This document shows positions 48,989-59,152 of a DNA stretch of 64,000 nucleotides, one piece after another. The stretch is from positions 186,001 through 250,000 of the forward strand of contig JADIZV010000004.1 in NCBI GenBank assembly GCA_016704565.1, read 5' to 3'. The notes under the pieces were generated by a model, which did no database searches, was not told where the DNA came from, and saw only the letters and a program-made list of their open reading frames with translations. The DNA is from Candidatus Phosphoribacter baldrii (GTDB taxonomy: Bacteria; Actinomycetota; Actinomycetes; Actinomycetales; Dermatophilaceae). How positions within the stretch are numbered: position 1 is the first letter of the stretch; the number at the start of each line of letters is the position of its first letter. Position numbers and translations under genes: made by a program.

Positions 48989-49567
48989 TCAGTGGGCCGC
49001 GAACCGGCCCTGGGCGGCCCGGATCCGAGCGACGCGCCGACGGGCGAGGACCTGATCGAGCGCAAACCGTGACTCGGGGGTGTCGCCCACGAGGCGGCGC
49101 TGCAGACCAGCGGTCAATGTCACCCGGCGGATCGTGTGCGGCGTGAAACCCAACCGGGCGAAGAACCGGTTGGCGTCCCGAATCGAGGACGGGACATTGC
49201 AGGCGACCTGGTCGGCGCCGTGACGATCGGCGAAGGTCGCCACCGCGCTCATCAACGCTCGGGCGACACCCTTCTTGCGGGCGTCTTTAGCCACGTAGAG
49301 CTGGTCGACAGAGACGCAGGCAGCATCACTGAAGGGGTTCAGTGAGCAGTCGCTGAGGATGACGTAACCCACCGGGACACCATCGAGGAACCCCGCGAAG
49401 GCAACGGTATCCGGTCGGGTCAGGGCCGCCCGGACCAGGTCGGCCGTTACCCGCCGAAGGCCCACCTCGCTCGGTGTGCGCTCCTCGCGCTGCTGTGCCC
49501 AGAGATCACAGACCGCGTCGATCGAGCGCTCGTCGACCCGGCGAACCAAAGCCTGGGGACCTGACAC
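48989..49567 (-). CDS. GNAT-family N-acetyltransferase
   Basis: The 192-residue protein has the acetyl-CoA site in SVDQLYVAKDARKKGVARALMSAVATFADRHG (Q/RxxGxA pattern) and FFARLGF near the end. Unusually, about 40 residues follow the domain, rich in Arg (GLQRRLVGDTPESRFALDQVLARRRVARIRAAQGRF). GTG 49567 is chosen because AGAGGA lies 6 nt upstream. The substrate is unknown. Confidence 0.8.
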   Translation of the reverse strand: MSGPQALVRRVDERSIDAVCDLWAQQREERTPSEVGLRRVTADLVRAALTRPDTVAFAGFLDGVPVGYVILSDCSLNPFSDAACVSVDQLYVAKDARKKGVARALMSAVATFADRHGADQVACNVPSSIRDANRFFARLGFTPHTIRRVTLTAGLQRRLVGDTPESRFALDQVLARRRVARIRAAQGRFAAH

Positions 49568-49725
49568 CGATGTCCTCTCTCGAACGCGCATGCCGGTGTC
49601 TGGCCCCTGCCCGGCGATGGGCCCCCGCGGCCCTGTGGGATCCGACTCTAGTCCCCCGTCTGATCCGCTGGAACCCCGGATCTGTGGGGAATGCGTTACA
49701 TCTGACGGCTCATAGGGTGGGGGCT

Positions 49726-50517
49726 GTGAATGTCGGCTTCCCTGGACTGGGCACAGTCATCAATGTCGCCACCGTCGTCATCGGCGCCCTGCTGGGCATG
49801 TGGGTGGGGCACCGGATCCCCGAAAGAACCCGGTCGGTGGTCACTGACTGTCTCGGGTTGACGACGCTGCTGGTGGCGGGGCTGTCCGCGGTTTCGGTGA
49901 CCGATTCCGCACTGCGCGAGGCGGTGGGGCCGGGGGTCCCGGTCCTCGTCGTGCTGGGCTCGCTGCTCATCGGATCGATCACCGGCTCGGTGCTGCGGAT
50001 CGAGGAGCGGCTCGCGGGCCTGGCCGGCGTCCTGCACGAGTGGACCGAGCGACGGCGGACCCGCGACGGTTCCGGGGCTGCCGACTCCGAGGAGACGTAT
50101 GCCGCCCGCGCACGGTTTATCGAAGGCTGGCTGAGTGCCTCGTTGCTGTTCTGCGTCGGGCCCTTGACGATCCTTGGGAGCCTGTCCGACGGGTTGGGCC
50201 GTGGCATCGACCAGCTGACCCTCAAAGCGGTCCTGGACGGCTTCGCGGCTTTGGCCTTCGCGTCATCCTTCGGCGTCGGCGTGTTGTTGTCGGCTGTGTC
50301 CGTCGGGGTGGTTCAGGGATCGCTCACGGCGCTCGGCGTGGTCCTCGGATCGCTGTTGCCCGACGCTCACATCGCCGCGTTGACGGCCACCGGTGGGCTG
50401 CTCCTGGTCGGAATCGGGTTCCGGTTGCTGAGAATCCGTGAGGTGCCCGTCGGTGACATGCTCCCCGCGCTGCTGGTCGCGCCGCTGCTGACCCAACTGG
50501 TCGTGGTGCTGCGCTAG
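49726..50517 (+). CDS. DUF554 membrane protein
   Basis: The 263-residue protein has about seven hydrophobic segments and the DUF554 landmarks: GLGTVINVATVVIGALLGMWVG, LGSLLIGSITGSVLRIEERL, RFIEGWLSASLLFCVGPLTILGSLSDGL and LTATGGLLLVGIGFRLL. The function of the family is unknown, possibly transport. GTG 49726 follows GGTGGGGG. Confidence 0.88.
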   Translation: MNVGFPGLGTVINVATVVIGALLGMWVGHRIPERTRSVVTDCLGLTTLLVAGLSAVSVTDSALREAVGPGVPVLVVLGSLLIGSITGSVLRIEERLAGLAGVLHEWTERRRTRDGSGAADSEETYAARARFIEGWLSASLLFCVGPLTILGSLSDGLGRGIDQLTLKAVLDGFAALAFASSFGVGVLLSAVSVGVVQGSLTALGVVLGSLLPDAHIAALTATGGLLLVGIGFRLLRIREVPVGDMLPALLVAPLLTQLVVVLR

Positions 50518-50529
50518 CTGGCGACCGGA

Positions 50530-51189
50530 CTAGCCCTTACCCGGCAATCCTTCGATGACGAGGGTGGCGACCTCTCTCATCGACAGCCGCCGATCCATCG
50601 CGGTCTTCTGGATCCACCGGAACGCATCGGGCTCGCTGACCTTGAGTTGGGTCATGAGCAGGCCCTTGGCACGGTCGACGAGCTTGCGGGTCTCCAACCG
50701 GTCGGCTAGGTCGGCGATCTCGGACTCCAGGGTCCGCAGTTGGGCCCACCGACTGGCGGCCACCTCGATGGCCGGGGTGAGGTCAGCGGCGGTGAACGGC
50801 TTGACGACATAGGCCATCACTCCGGCCTCGCTGGCCCGTTCGACGAGCTCCTTCTGCGAGAACGCGGTGAGCATGACGACCGGAGCGAGCGACTCTTTGC
50901 CGATGACCGCGGCGGCACTGATCCCGTCGAGGACGGGCATCTTGACGTCCATGAGCACCAGATCCGGTCGACATTCGCGGACCAGCTCGATGGCGGCCTC
51001 GCCATCGCCCGCTTCGCCGACGACCTCGTAGCCAGCCTCACCGAGCATCTCGACCAGGTCCATCCGGATGAGGGCTTCATCCTCGGCCACGACGATGCGC
51101 AACGCACCCGTCCGTTCGGGCGCCGAAGATGCCGGCGGTGCGAGCTCGGTTGGTGCGCCGGCCGAGGTGGCGGGCGTCGACGTGGTCAT
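50530..51189 (-). CDS. pdtaR: ANTAR-domain response regulator (PdtaR)
   Basis: The 219-residue protein has a receiver domain (acidic pair in VVAEDEAL, phospho-Asp81 in LVLMDVKMPVLDG, Thr in VMLTAF, Lys130 in AYVVKPF) and a C-terminal ANTAR RNA-binding domain (RLETRKLVDRAKGLLMTQLKVSEPDAFRWIQKTAMDRRLSMREVA). ANTAR proteins bind double-hexaloop RNAs and prevent termination; mycobacterial PdtaR is activated by PdtaS. The ATG at 51189 is chosen since the upstream in-frame extension crosses the tRNA gene. The N-terminus has an Ala/Pro-rich tail of 28 residues. Confidence 0.93.
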   Translation of the reverse strand: MTTSTPATSAGAPTELAPPASSAPERTGALRIVVAEDEALIRMDLVEMLGEAGYEVVGEAGDGEAAIELVRECRPDLVLMDVKMPVLDGISAAAVIGKESLAPVVMLTAFSQKELVERASEAGVMAYVVKPFTAADLTPAIEVAASRWAQLRTLESEIADLADRLETRKLVDRAKGLLMTQLKVSEPDAFRWIQKTAMDRRLSMREVATLVIEGLPGKG

Positions 51190-51277
51190 GACCAGGATCC
51201 TACCGAGAGGGCGGGAGGTGGGTCGGCGGCATACCAACTGGCCGATGCCGGGCACGAAGCCGTCGGTGAGACGTCGG

Positions 51278-51360
51278 TGCCGGGAGGGGGAGTCGAACCC
51301 CCACGCCCTTTCGAGCAGAGCATTTTGAGTGCCCCGTGTCTGCCATTCCACCACCCCGGC
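51278..51360 (-). tRNA. tRNA-Leu (anticodon CAA)
   Basis: On the minus strand an 83-nt class II tRNA folds with acceptor GCCGGGG, D-arm TGGTGGAATGGCAGAC, anticodon loop CTCAAAA (anticodon CAA), a long variable arm, T-arm GGGGGTTCGACTCCCCC and discriminator A. CCA is not encoded (next bases CGA). It lies between pyk and pdtaR on the same strand. Confidence 0.95.
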
Positions 51361-51432
51361 TGGGTGCCTGAGAAGCATACCCGCAGCCCCGGCACTCGAC
51401 CCACTCGGTGGACCGCCACCTGGCCCAGTCGA

Positions 51433-52908
51433 TCACTGCACCGAACGGACCGGGTCGGTGGTGGTGTGCGAGTGGAAGTAGGGGTTGGCGTGCCCGGTGT
51501 CGCCCGCGACCCGTAGCACCCGCATCATGTTCGTCGACCCCGGGATGCCCGGAGGTGATCCCGCGACCATGACGATGAGGTCGCCTTCGACGCAGCGGCC
51601 CTCGGCCAACAGGCTCTGCTCGACCTGCTCGGCCATCTGATCGGTGTGTTCGACGCTGGGCCCGAGGTAGGTCTCGATGCCCCAGACCAAGGCCAGCTGG
51701 CTGCGCGTGGACGGGCTGGAAGTGAACGCGAGCATGGGAATCTTGGAGCGGAACCGGGCCAGCCGCTTGGCCGAGTCACCCGTCGACGTGAACGTCACGA
51801 GGTACTTCGCGTTGATGAGCTCGCCGACCTCGAAGGCCGCCAAGGTCACCGCTCCCCCGATGGTCCGGGGCTGCCCCTTGAGGGCTGCGAGCCGTTCCAG
51901 ACCGTGCTCTTCGGTGTTCTCGATGATCCGGGCCATGGTGCGCACCGCGTCGATCGGCCAGGCCCCGACGCTCGTCTCGCCTGACAGCATGACCGCGTCG
52001 GCACCGTCGAGGATGGCGTTGGCCGCGTCGCTTGCCTCGGCCCGTGTGGGTCGCGAGTTTTCGATCATCGACTCCAGGACCTGGGTGGCGACGATGACCG
52101 GCTTGGCCCGATTGCGGGCCAGCTCGACGGCCCGCTTCTGGACCAAGGGGACCTGCTCGAGCGGCAGCTCGACGCCCAGGTCGCCGCGAGCCACCATCAG
52201 CCCGTCAAAAACCTCAAGGATCTCGGGGAGGTTCTCGACCGCCTGGGGCTTCTCGATTTTGGCGATGACGGGCAGGCGCACCCCGACCTCGTCCATGATC
52301 GCGTGCACGTCTTCGATGTCGGCGGCTGAGCGCACGAACGACAGCGCAACCAGGTCAGCCCGCAGAGCCAGCGCCCACCGCAGGTCGGCCTTGTCCTTCT
52401 CGGACAGCGCCGGGACGCTCACTGCCACGCCCGGCAGGTTGATCCCTTTGTTGTTGGAGATCACCCCACCTTCGATGACCTCGGTGTCGATGTCCGTGTC
52501 GGAGACCGCGACCGCGCGCAACGTCACCTTGCCATCGTCGATGAGCAGCAGGTCTCCGGGCGTGACGTCACCAGGCATCCCTTTGTAGGTCGTGCTGACC
52601 CTGGTCCGGTCGCCGGCCACGTCCTGGGTGGTGATCGTGAAGCGCTCACCAACCTTGAGAGTGACCGGCCCGTCGGCGAACCGACCCGTGCGGATCTTCG
52701 GACCCTGTAGGTCAACGAGGATGCCGACCGCACGGCCGGTCTCGTCGGAGGCCTGACGCACAGCCCGGTAGACCTTCTCGTGCGCGGAGTATTCGCCGTG
52801 CGAGAGATTGAGCCGGGCGATGTCCATCCCCGCGAGGACCAGCTCCCGGACCCGGGCCGGGCTCGACGTGGCCGGCCCGAGAGTGCAAACGATTTTGGCG
52901 CGACGCAT
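51433..52908 (-). CDS. pyk: pyruvate kinase
   Basis: The 491-residue glycolytic enzyme makes pyruvate and ATP from PEP. MRRAKIVCTLGPATSS, MDIARLNLSHG, VDLQGPKIRTG, the active-site VIAKIEKPQAVENL (Lys) and MVARGDLGVELP are all present. The C-terminal allosteric domain is complete (FTSTGDSAKRLARFRSKIPMLAFT). ATG 52908 is well supported by the family start; about 15 extra residues (NPYFHSHTTTDPVRSVQ) end the protein. Proximity to pdtaR resembles the mycobacterial order. Confidence 0.96.
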   Translation of the reverse strand: MRRAKIVCTLGPATSSPARVRELVLAGMDIARLNLSHGEYSAHEKVYRAVRQASDETGRAVGILVDLQGPKIRTGRFADGPVTLKVGERFTITTQDVAGDRTRVSTTYKGMPGDVTPGDLLLIDDGKVTLRAVAVSDTDIDTEVIEGGVISNNKGINLPGVAVSVPALSEKDKADLRWALALRADLVALSFVRSAADIEDVHAIMDEVGVRLPVIAKIEKPQAVENLPEILEVFDGLMVARGDLGVELPLEQVPLVQKRAVELARNRAKPVIVATQVLESMIENSRPTRAEASDAANAILDGADAVMLSGETSVGAWPIDAVRTMARIIENTEEHGLERLAALKGQPRTIGGAVTLAAFEVGELINAKYLVTFTSTGDSAKRLARFRSKIPMLAFTSSPSTRSQLALVWGIETYLGPSVEHTDQMAEQVEQSLLAEGRCVEGDLIVMVAGSPPGIPGSTNMMRVLRVAGDTGHANPYFHSHTTTDPVRSVQ

Positions 52909-52975
52909 GTCGAGCAACCTTAGGGGTAGGTGACCGGGACGGGCACGCAGCGCGCCTGCACCGGCGGGTTGACCA

Positions 52976-53001
52976 ACCGGGTCGGACACGCGTGACCCGG
53001 T
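52976..53001 (-). terminator. weak hairpin after gltD
   Basis: ACCGGGTC (52976-52983) and GACCCGGT (52994-53001) form an 8-bp stem with a 10-nt loop about 30 nt beyond the gltD stop. It is a plausible but weak terminator of the gltBD operon. Confidence 0.4.
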
Positions 53002-53029
53002 CGACGGCAAAGGTGACGGGGGGTGATGC

Positions 53030-54490
53030 TCAGACGGTCACCGGTCGGTCGGTCGGGTTGATCGGTCGGGGCAGCTGACTCGGCGCCCCTGTGAGCCAGG
53101 TGTCGACCCCGTGAGCGGCTGAACGCCCTTCAGCGATAGCCCACACGATGAGCGACTGACCGCGCCCGGCGTCACCGGCGACAAACACGCCGGGGACCGA
53201 GCTCATATAGGCACGGTCGCGCACGATGTTGGACCTCTCGTCCAGGTCGACGCCGAGCTGCTCAAGCAGCCCGCTGCCCTGCGGCCCCAGGAAACCCATC
53301 GCGAGCAGGACCAGCTGTGCTGGCAGTTCGCGCTCGGTGCCCGGCACCGGCTCAAACCGCCCGTTGGTCAGTGCGACGTCGGTGACCTTCAAGCCCCGAA
53401 CCGCCCCCTCACCGTCACCGACGAACTCGACGGTGGACACGGCATACACGCGCTCGCCGCCCTCCTCGTGCGCGCTGGCGACGCGGAAGATCATCGGGTA
53501 GGTGGGCCACGGTTGGCCCGCCGGCCGCTCCTGCGGCGGCTGGGGCAGGATCTCCAGGGAGGTGACCGACCGCGCACCCTGGCGCAGCGCGGTGCCGATG
53601 CAGTCCGCGCCCGTGTCGCCGCCGCCGATGACGACGACGTCCTTGCCGGTCGCGAGGATCTGCCCGGGGACAGCCTGGCCCAACGCGGCCCGGTTGCCTT
53701 GCGGGAGATAGTCCATCGCCTGGTGTATGCCGTGCAGCTCGCGCCCCGGGACGCTCAGGTCACGAGGAACCGTTGCCCCGATCGCGAGCACGACGGCGTC
53801 ATAGCGAGCCCGCAGCGCTTCACCGGTGAGGTCCTCCCCCACGGCGATGCCGGTGCGGAACCGGGTCCCTTCGGCCTCCATCTGGGCGATCCGGCGGTCC
53901 AGGACCGCCTTCTCCATCTTGAACTCAGGGATGCCATAGCGCAGCAGCCCGCCGGCCTTGTCAGCGCGCTCGAAGACCGCGACGGTGTGGCCTGCCCGGG
54001 TGAGCTGTTGAGCCGCGGCCAATCCGGCCGGGCCGGAGCCGACGACGGCGACCGTCTTGCCGGAGAGCCGCTCGGGCGCTTGGGGCAACACGCCGCCCCA
54101 CGCGAAGGCTTGGTCGATGATGCTGACCTCGACCTGCTTGATCGTCACGGCTGGCTGGTTGATGCCGAGCACGCAGGCGGTCTCGCAGGGCGCCGGGCAC
54201 AGTCGGCCGGTGAACTCCGGGAAGTTGTTCGTCGCGTGCAGGCGCTCGATGGCGTCGCGCCACCGGCCCTTCCACGCCAGGTCGTTCCACTCGGGGATGA
54301 GGTTGCCGAGCGGACAGCCGTTGTGACAGAACGGGATCCCGCAGTCCATGCACCGGCCGGCTTGGCGCTGCAGCTCGTGGGGCTCCTGCTCCTCGTAGAC
54401 CTCCTTCCAGTCCTTGAGCCGGATGGGGACCGGCCGCCGGGCGGGGAGCTCGCGCTCGCGGGTGGTGAGAAAGCCTTGGGGGTCAGCCAC
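53030..54490 (-). CDS. gltD: glutamate synthase small subunit
   Basis: The 486-residue NADPH-dependent flavoprotein has N-terminal cysteines for two 4Fe-4S clusters (Cys47, 50, 55, 59 in CMDCGIPFCHNGC, plus CPAPCETAC), two FAD/NAD motifs (VAVVGSGPAGLAAAQQLT and VVVIGGGDTGADC) and VFVAGDAGRGQSL near the end. It feeds electrons to GltB. GTG 54490 overlaps the end of gltB by 8 nt, so translation is coupled. Confidence 0.96.
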   Translation of the reverse strand: MADPQGFLTTRERELPARRPVPIRLKDWKEVYEEQEPHELQRQAGRCMDCGIPFCHNGCPLGNLIPEWNDLAWKGRWRDAIERLHATNNFPEFTGRLCPAPCETACVLGINQPAVTIKQVEVSIIDQAFAWGGVLPQAPERLSGKTVAVVGSGPAGLAAAQQLTRAGHTVAVFERADKAGGLLRYGIPEFKMEKAVLDRRIAQMEAEGTRFRTGIAVGEDLTGEALRARYDAVVLAIGATVPRDLSVPGRELHGIHQAMDYLPQGNRAALGQAVPGQILATGKDVVVIGGGDTGADCIGTALRQGARSVTSLEILPQPPQERPAGQPWPTYPMIFRVASAHEEGGERVYAVSTVEFVGDGEGAVRGLKVTDVALTNGRFEPVPGTERELPAQLVLLAMGFLGPQGSGLLEQLGVDLDERSNIVRDRAYMSSVPGVFVAGDAGRGQSLIVWAIAEGRSAAHGVDTWLTGAPSQLPRPINPTDRPVTV

Positions 54491-57400
54491 GGGACGCCTC
54501 CATGATCCGGTTCCACACCTGCGTGCCATCCAGGTCCAGGCCCTCGGCCTGCGCCTGGGCGCGGACGTCGATGACCCGTTGATAGTCGCGGGGAACGACG
54601 ACTGTGAAGCGGGATTGGTCCTGCTCCCAGTTGGCCAGGAGCCGGGCCGCGACGGCCGACTCGGTCCACTGGTGATGTGCGTCGAGGATCTCGCGGACCG
54701 TGTCGACGTCGCCGGGACGCAGGGGCTGCAGGTCGACGAGTTCGGTGTTGACGAGTTCCCGACGCAGGTCCAGGACGTAGGCCAGGCCACCGGACATGCC
54801 GGCCGCGAAGTTGCGCCCGGTGGTGCCGAGGACGACGACCCTGCCACCGGTCATGTACTCGCAGCCGTGGTCACCGACGCCTTCGACGACGGCGGTCGCG
54901 CCCGAGTTGCGCACGCAGAACCGCTCACCGGCTCGGCCGCGCAGGTAGATCTCACCCGAGGTGGCGCCATAGCCGATGACGTTGCCGGCGATGACGTTCT
55001 GCTCGGCCTTCAACGGTGCGCTGCGGTCGGGCCGCACGACGAGCCGACCGCCGGAGAGGCCCTTGCCGAGGTAGTCGTTGGTGTCCCCGACCAGCCGCAA
55101 CGTCACCCCGGAGGGCAGGAACGCCCCGAAGGACTGCCCGCCCGAGCCAGTGAGCGTGAGCTCGATGGTGCCGTCGGGCAACCCATGCGGGTGTGCCTTG
55201 GTCACCGCGTGCCCGAGCATGGTGCCGACGGTGCGGTTGACGTTGCGGACCGCGATCGATCCGCGGACCTGCTCACCGTTGTCGATCGCCGGCCGGGCGA
55301 GGGCCAGGAGTTGGTTATCGAGAGCCTTCTCCAGTCCGTGGTCTTGGGACACGCTCTGGTATGCCGTGCCCCCGCTGGGGTCGGTGACCTCGGCGAGGAT
55401 GGGGCGCAGGTCCAAGCCGCTGGCCTTCCAGTGCGAGATAGCCCGGTCGGTCACCAACGAGCGCACCTGGCCGATCGCCTCTTGCAGGGTGCGGAAGCCG
55501 AGCTGGGCCAGATGTTCGCGGACCTCCTGCGCGATGTACTCGAAGAAGGTCTCGACGAACTCGGGCTGGCCCGAGAAGCGCGCGCGCAGTTCGGGGTTTT
55601 GGGTTGCCACCCCCACCGGGCAGGTGTCCAGGTGGCAGACCCGCATCATGACGCAGCCGCTGACCACGAGCGGGGCCGTGGCGAAACCGAACTCCTCGGC
55701 GCCCAGCAGGGCGGCGACGATGACGTCCCGACCGGTCTTGAGCTGGCCGTCCGTCTGCACGACGATCCGGTCGCGCAGGCCGTTGAGCCGCAACGTCTGC
55801 TGGGTCTCGGCCAGGCCCAGCTCCCACGGTGCCCCCGCGTGCTTGAGGGACGTGAGCGGGGACGCCCCCGTGCCACCGTCATGACCGGAGATGAGCACGA
55901 CGTCGGCATGCGCCTTGGACACTCCGGCCGCGACGGTGCCGACCCCGACTTCGGAGACGAGCTTGACGTGGATCCGGGCCGACGGGTTGGCGTTCTTGAG
56001 GTCGTGGATGAGTTGGGCGAGGTCTTCGATGGAGTAGATGTCGTGGTGCGGCGGCGGGCTGATCAGACCGACGCCAGGCGTGGAGTGCCGGGTCTTGGCG
56101 ACCCACGGATAGACCTTGTTGCCGGGCAGCTGTCCGCCTTCGCCGGGCTTGGCCCCTTGAGCCATCTTGATCTGGATGTCGTCGGACTCGGTGAGGTAGA
56201 GGCTGGTCACCCCGAAGCGCCCGGAGGCAACCTGCTTGATCGAGGAGCGCCGAGCTGGGTCGAGCAGCCGGTCCTCGTCTTCGCCGCCCTCGCCGGTGTT
56301 GGACTTACCGCCCAACCGGTTCATCGCGATGGCCAACGTCTCGTGGGCTTCCTTGCTGATCGACCCGTAGGACATCGCCCCGGTCTGGAACCGTTTGACG
56401 ATCTCGCTGATCGGCTCGACCTGGTCGATGTCGATCGGCGCCCGGCCGGTGGTCTGCGCGTCGGCGAAGTCGAACAGACCGCGCAAGGTCATCAGCCGCT
56501 CGGACTGCTCGTTGACCCGAGCGGTGTATTGCTTGAAGACGTCGTAGCGGCGCTGCCGGGTGGAGTGTTGCAGCCGGAAGACCGTCTCAGGGTCGAAGAG
56601 GTGCGGCTCACCCTCGCGGCGCCACTGGTATTCACCACCGACCCAGAGGGTGCGGTGCGCCTGGTGAATGCCCTCAGGCGGATAGGCCACGGCGTGCCGG
56701 GCGGCCGACTCAGCCGCCAAGACCTCGACGCCGACCCCACCCAATTGCGAGACGGTCCCGGTGAAGTAGCGGTCGACGAGCTCCTGGGACAGACCGATGG
56801 CCTCGAACACCTGCGCCCCGCAGTAGGACGCGACCGTCGAGATCCCCATCTTGCTCATCACCTTGAGCACGCCCTTGCCGAGCGCCTTGATGAGGTTGGC
56901 GACCGCCTTCTCCGGGGTGACCCCGGTGAGGGTGCCACTGCGGACCATGTCCTCGACGGTCTCCATGGCGAGGTAGGGGTTGACCGCCGCCGCGCCGTAG
57001 CCGATGAGCAACGCAACGTGGTGGACCTCGCGGACGTCACCCGCCTCGACGATGAGACCCACCTGGGTGCGGGTCTTCTCGCGGATGAGGTGATGGTGCA
57101 CGGCCGAGGTGAGCAGCAGCGACGGGATGGGGGCCAGGTCGCGGTTGGAGTCCCGGTCGGACAACACGACGAAGCGCACTCCGCGGGCGATCGCGGCCGA
57201 CACCTCAGCGAAGATCTGCTCGATCCGCGCCGTCATCGCGGCGGCGCCGCCGTTGACGGCATACAAGCCCTTGACGACGTGGGTCGCATAGCCGGGAAGG
57301 TCCCCGTCGGCGTTGATTCGGACGATCTTGGCGAGTTCGTCGTTGTCGATCACGGGGAAGGACACGATGACCTTGCGGGCATGCGCGGGCGTGTCGGCGA

Positions 57401-59036
57401 GGATGTTGCTCTCCGGGCCGATGACCTGACCCAACGACGTGACGAGCTCTTCGCGGATCGCGTCCAACGGCGGGTTGGTCACCTGGGCGAACAGCTGGGT
57501 GAAGTAGTCGAACAGCATGCGCGGGCGACTGGAGAGCACAGCGATGGGCGAGTCGGTGCCCATCGACCCGAGCGCCTCGCCGCCGGTGCGGGCCATCGGG
57601 GCGAGGACGACCCGCAACTCCTCCTGGGTGTAGCCGAAGGTCTGCTGGCGCCGAGCCACCGACTTCGCCGTGTGGATGACATGCTCGCGCTCGGGCAGCT
57701 CGCCCAACTCGATGTTCCCAGCGTGCAGCCAGTCCTGATAGGGCTGGGCGGCCGCGAGCTCAGCCTTGACCTCGTCGTCGCTGACCAGCCGGCCGTGCTC
57801 GGTGTCGACGAGGAACATCCGTCCCGGCTGCAGCCGACCCTTGCGGACGACCTTCGCCGGGTCGAGGTCCAGGACGCCGGTCTCGGACGCAAGGACGACC
57901 AGGCCGTCGTCAGTGACCGAGTAGCGACCCGGGCGCAACCCGTTGCGGTCCAGGACAGCACCGATGAGCGTGCCGTCGGTGAAGGTCACGCAGGCCGGGC
58001 CGTCCCAGGGCTCCATGAGGTTGGCGTGGTAGGCGTAGAACGCCCGTCTGGCCGGGTCCATCGAGGTGTGGTTCTCCCACGCCTCCGGGATCATCATCAG
58101 CACGGCGTGGGGCAGTGAGCGACCACCCAGGTGCAGTAGTTCGAGCACCTCATCGAAAGACGCCGAGTCCGACCCACCCGGGGTGCAAATGGGGAAGAGC
58201 CGGGCCAGGTCGCCGGGGATGAGGTCGGTGGCGAGCATCGACTCGCGCGCGCGCATCCAGTTGCGGTTGCCCTTGACGGTGTTGATCTCCCCGTTGTGGG
58301 CGATCAGGCGGTAGGGGTGGGCCAGCGGCCAGGAGGGGAAGGTGTTGGTGGAGAACCGCGAGTGGACCAGCGCCAACTCGGTCTCGAACCGTGGGTCGGA
58401 CAGGTCAGGGAAGAACGGCTCGAGTTGTCCGGTTGTCAGCATCCCCTTGTAGACCAGGGTCCGGGCCGACAACGACGGGAAATAGACCCCGACCTCTCGT
58501 TCGGCCCGCTTGCGCAGGCAGAACGCCACCCGATCCAACTCGATCCCCGACCGGCCGTCGAGCGCCTCGACGAAGACTTGAGCGAAGTGCGGCATGACGG
58601 CCCGGGCTGCATCCCCGACCAAGTCGGGGGTGACCGGCAGCTCTCGCCAGCCGAGGACCCGCAGGCCCTCCTGAGCGGAGATGTCCCCGATCCGTTCGAC
58701 CGCCGAGGCGCGCTCGGCCTCGCTGGTCGGCAGGAAGGCGGTGCCCACGGCATACCGGCCAACGGGGGGAAGCGGCAGGCCGGTGACCTCGCGCAGGAAC
58801 CGGTCGGGCATTTGGGTGAGGATCCCGGCGCCATCGCCGACCAGGGGGTCCGAGCCGGTCGCACCGCGGTGGTCGAGGTTGCGCAGCGCGGTCAGCGCCA
58901 GCTCAACGATGTCGTGTCCGGCGGTCCCCCGAAGCGTAGCCACCATCGCGACGCCGCAGGCGTCGTGCTCGAAGTCACGCCGGTACAACCCGATGTCGTC
59001 GGGTTGTGCCGAGAAAGGGATACGCGGTTGCGACAT
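54483..59036 (-). CDS. gltB: glutamate synthase large subunit
   Basis: The 1517-residue enzyme makes two glutamates from glutamine and 2-oxoglutarate. It starts with a short propeptide; Cys27 in HDACGVAMVATL is the likely Ntn nucleophile of the glutaminase domain after processing. The central domain, the FMN synthase domain (for example SGHDGGTGASPL, GCVMMRVCHLDTCPVG with Fe-S cysteines) and the C-terminal GXGXG beta-helix (RAGERFCVRNSGATAVVEGVGDHGCEYMTGG) are all present. The 116 bp upstream should carry the promoter. Confidence 0.97.
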   Translation of the reverse strand: MSQPRIPFSAQPDDIGLYRRDFEHDACGVAMVATLRGTAGHDIVELALTALRNLDHRGATGSDPLVGDGAGILTQMPDRFLREVTGLPLPPVGRYAVGTAFLPTSEAERASAVERIGDISAQEGLRVLGWRELPVTPDLVGDAARAVMPHFAQVFVEALDGRSGIELDRVAFCLRKRAEREVGVYFPSLSARTLVYKGMLTTGQLEPFFPDLSDPRFETELALVHSRFSTNTFPSWPLAHPYRLIAHNGEINTVKGNRNWMRARESMLATDLIPGDLARLFPICTPGGSDSASFDEVLELLHLGGRSLPHAVLMMIPEAWENHTSMDPARRAFYAYHANLMEPWDGPACVTFTDGTLIGAVLDRNGLRPGRYSVTDDGLVVLASETGVLDLDPAKVVRKGRLQPGRMFLVDTEHGRLVSDDEVKAELAAAQPYQDWLHAGNIELGELPEREHVIHTAKSVARRQQTFGYTQEELRVVLAPMARTGGEALGSMGTDSPIAVLSSRPRMLFDYFTQLFAQVTNPPLDAIREELVTSLGQVIGPESNILADTPAHARKVIVSFPVIDNDELAKIVRINADGDLPGYATHVVKGLYAVNGGAAAMTARIEQIFAEVSAAIARGVRFVVLSDRDSNRDLAPIPSLLLTSAVHHHLIREKTRTQVGLIVEAGDVREVHHVALLIGYGAAAVNPYLAMETVEDMVRSGTLTGVTPEKAVANLIKALGKGVLKVMSKMGISTVASYCGAQVFEAIGLSQELVDRYFTGTVSQLGGVGVEVLAAESAARHAVAYPPEGIHQAHRTLWVGGEYQWRREGEPHLFDPETVFRLQHSTRQRRYDVFKQYTARVNEQSERLMTLRGLFDFADAQTTGRAPIDIDQVEPISEIVKRFQTGAMSYGSISKEAHETLAIAMNRLGGKSNTGEGGEDEDRLLDPARRSSIKQVASGRFGVTSLYLTESDDIQIKMAQGAKPGEGGQLPGNKVYPWVAKTRHSTPGVGLISPPPHHDIYSIEDLAQLIHDLKNANPSARIHVKLVSEVGVGTVAAGVSKAHADVVLISGHDGGTGASPLTSLKHAGAPWELGLAETQQTLRLNGLRDRIVVQTDGQLKTGRDVIVAALLGAEEFGFATAPLVVSGCVMMRVCHLDTCPVGVATQNPELRARFSGQPEFVETFFEYIAQEVREHLAQLGFRTLQEAIGQVRSLVTDRAISHWKASGLDLRPILAEVTDPSGGTAYQSVSQDHGLEKALDNQLLALARPAIDNGEQVRGSIAVRNVNRTVGTMLGHAVTKAHPHGLPDGTIELTLTGSGGQSFGAFLPSGVTLRLVGDTNDYLGKGLSGGRLVVRPDRSAPLKAEQNVIAGNVIGYGATSGEIYLRGRAGERFCVRNSGATAVVEGVGDHGCEYMTGGRVVVLGTTGRNFAAGMSGGLAYVLDLRRELVNTELVDLQPLRPGDVDTVREILDAHHQWTESAVAARLLANWEQDQSRFTVVVPRDYQRVIDVRAQAQAEGLDLDGTQVWNRIMEASRG

Positions 59037-59152
59037 GGAGCCTCACCGTCCTGGACAGGCGTCACCAAGGGACGCGGAAGATGCGGCTGGACGGCGATGG
59101 CCAGCGTGGGAAGGATACCGAACCCGGAAACCGTCCTACAGTTTGATACGAA

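Noticed and set aside
54414..58118. 1234-codon plus-strand open frame opposite gltB and gltD
   Set aside because: It is a shadow of gltBD; composition is charged and repetitive, and no start signals fit.
59100..59140. Possible GlnR box upstream of gltB (GATAC ... GGAAAC)
   Set aside because: Spacing (7 nt) and base matches do not fit the gTnAC-n6-GaAAC pattern well enough to call.
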